NCBI GenBank assembly: GCA_038251595.1
Contig: JBBSBC010000038.1
Coordinates: forward strand, 1-24,852
Length of the DNA: 24,852 nucleotides
Origin: JADLCX01 sp038251595
Lineage (GTDB): Bacteria > Planctomycetota > Phycisphaerae > Phycisphaerales > UBA1924
Reading direction: 5' to 3'
Under the pieces are notes generated by a model that was not told the DNA's origin, did not search any database, and saw only the letters and a program-made list of their open reading frames with translations. Shown piece by piece: positions 23,957 through 24,852 of this stretch (within the stretch, counting starts at the first letter, position 1; every line of letters starts with the position of its first letter). A program made the translations under genes and the position numbers.

Positions 23957-24852
23957 TCACGCACAACCAGTGAGATAGGCGGCCACAAAGTCAAAGATGT
24001 CCTGCACGGTTATCCCGCCGCTCGCGTTCACATCCGCGCGCCCATCACCAGCGAAGAATGCGCCGAGAAAGTCGAAGAGGTCTTGTATGCTCGCCGAACC
24101 ACCGCCATTAAAGTCGGCGAGACATCCGCTTGTGTACGTACCGCTTGTGATTGTGAATGCCCCCGACTCAGCGGAAGTATTCTGAAACCGAAGATCCTTG
24201 GCCACAACGCGAACGCGAACACTCGTGATCCCCCCGCTCCCAGGCAGTTGCCAGTTGTACGAGCGCGCCGCCGCGGCCAGATCGCGGGCGACGATGCGCC
24301 AGACGGTGCCGCCGTCGTACGAAGCGCGGATGTCGAAGGAGCGGAGGGCCTCATCGTCCGAGGCGGTCCAAGTGATGGGGATGATCGAGCCGCCGCGGTA
24401 GGACTGGTCGGCATGGTTGCTGGTGAGCGCGACGACGGGCGCGGCATCGCCGAGGAGTGCGTCGGGGCGGATGGAGAAGTAGGGACCGTAGAAGGATTTG
24501 ACCTGGTTGAGCGCACCGGTCGCGTCGTAGCGGATGCGGGCGCGGTCGGTGGAGACATCGGGAAGTTGAGCGGGCAGGACGGTGCAGCCGAGGTCGCCGG
24601 TGATGAAGACGCCGCCGAGGGAGAAGGCGGTGTGGTCGTTGTCGAACTCGATGGATGCGAGCGTGGAGCCGACCACGCCTGTGACCGTGGCGCACGCGGG
24701 GACGCTATCACCGGGCCGATACATTCCCGCCAAGGGCGAGGTGGGAACCATCGAGCCGGTGAACGGAACAGGATCGGTGATGTTGGCGGAAAGGTCGGCG
24801 ATGCCCTGCTGGCCGAGGTCGTCCACGGCGATGACGCGGAAGAACTGGTCCG
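23957..24852 (-). CDS. Secreted protein with C-terminal GC-type dockerin-like module (5' end outside)
   Basis: The frame is open to the right edge, so about 298 C-terminal residues are seen. It begins FFRVIAVDDLGQQGIADLSA, continues through a beta-rich region (FDNDHTAFSLGGVFITGDLG, IRYDATGALNQV) and a fibronectin- or PKD-like stretch (GGSIIPITWTASDDEALRSF...VRVRVVAKDLRFQNTSAESG) common in planctomycete exported proteins. The end is the paired module ADFNGGGSASIQDLFDFLGAFF and ADVNASGGITVQDIFDFVAAYL, finishing Gly-Cys-Ala rather than Gly-Cys. No catalytic motif is visible in this part, so the enzymatic or structural role cannot be given. Confidence 0.75.
   Translation of the reverse strand, partial: DQFFRVIAVDDLGQQGIADLSANITDPVPFTGSMVPTSPLAGMYRPGDSVPACATVTGVVGSTLASIEFDNDHTAFSLGGVFITGDLGCTVLPAQLPDVSTDRARIRYDATGALNQVKSFYGPYFSIRPDALLGDAAPVVALTSNHADQSYRGGSIIPITWTASDDEALRSFDIRASYDGGTVWRIVARDLAAAARSYNWQLPGSGGITSVRVRVVAKDLRFQNTSAESGAFTITSGTYTSGCLADFNGGGSASIQDLFDFLGAFFAGDGRADVNASGGITVQDIFDFVAAYLTGCA

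Noticed and set aside
1..24852. CRISPR array, tRNA/rRNA genes, insertion sequences, attachment sites
   Set aside because: Looked for regularly spaced repeats, transposase or integrase motifs and structural RNA signatures; none seen. The only repeats are the dockerin-coding modules and RHS repeats.

Overview
The window looks like a chromosomal segment of a high-GC planctomycete, most likely class Phycisphaerae. The main clue is a C-terminal secretion/anchoring module of the type ADFNG...SIQDLFDFLGAYF...VQDIFDYLAAYFAGC that ends in Gly-Cys. It occurs at the ends of two proteins (11692-12891 and 23957-24852, minus strand) and in one gene remnant (11275-11691). A PEP-CTERM-like tail and a giant RHS/YD-repeat surface protein fit the same lifestyle. 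No rRNA, tRNA, CRISPR array, transposase or integrase was seen.

Layout, left to right. Positions 1-7280 (minus) are one uninterrupted reading frame for a secreted RHS protein that runs off the left edge. A strong intrinsic terminator at 7471-7512 closes the next transcription unit, a three-gene methionine/transsulfuration operon (11054 to 7596, minus). It encodes a cystathionine gamma-synthase/lyase family PLP enzyme, an aspartokinase-like kinase without ACT domains, and a plant-type cystathionine beta-lyase; the genes overlap by 4-8 bases. Its leader (about 11248-11101) carries the core of a SAM-I-clan riboswitch directly behind a plausible promoter. Upstream lie a decayed HAF-repeat/dockerin gene tail, an intact dockerin-type secreted protein, a PilZ-like protein (plus), a PEP-CTERM-like secreted protein split by a frameshift at a run of six A/T, and a gamma-glutamyltransferase (plus).

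Positions 16512-23095 (plus) hold a compact five-gene cluster: a solute-binding/VWA lipoprotein, a membrane-anchored solute-binding paralogue, a PspA/IM30-family coiled-coil protein, a two-helix membrane protein with a coiled-coil tail, and a CDC48/FtsH-like AAA+ ATPase with a long unrecognised N-terminal region. This is the best candidate in the window for an undescribed system. I infer an envelope sensing or remodelling machine in which outward-facing binding proteins are coupled to a cytoplasmic PspA/AAA+ pair. A bidirectional terminator (23117-23150) separates it from a glycine-zipper protein and a partial dockerin-type secreted protein at the right edge.

All calls come from reading the sequence by eye; no database search or structure prediction was run.
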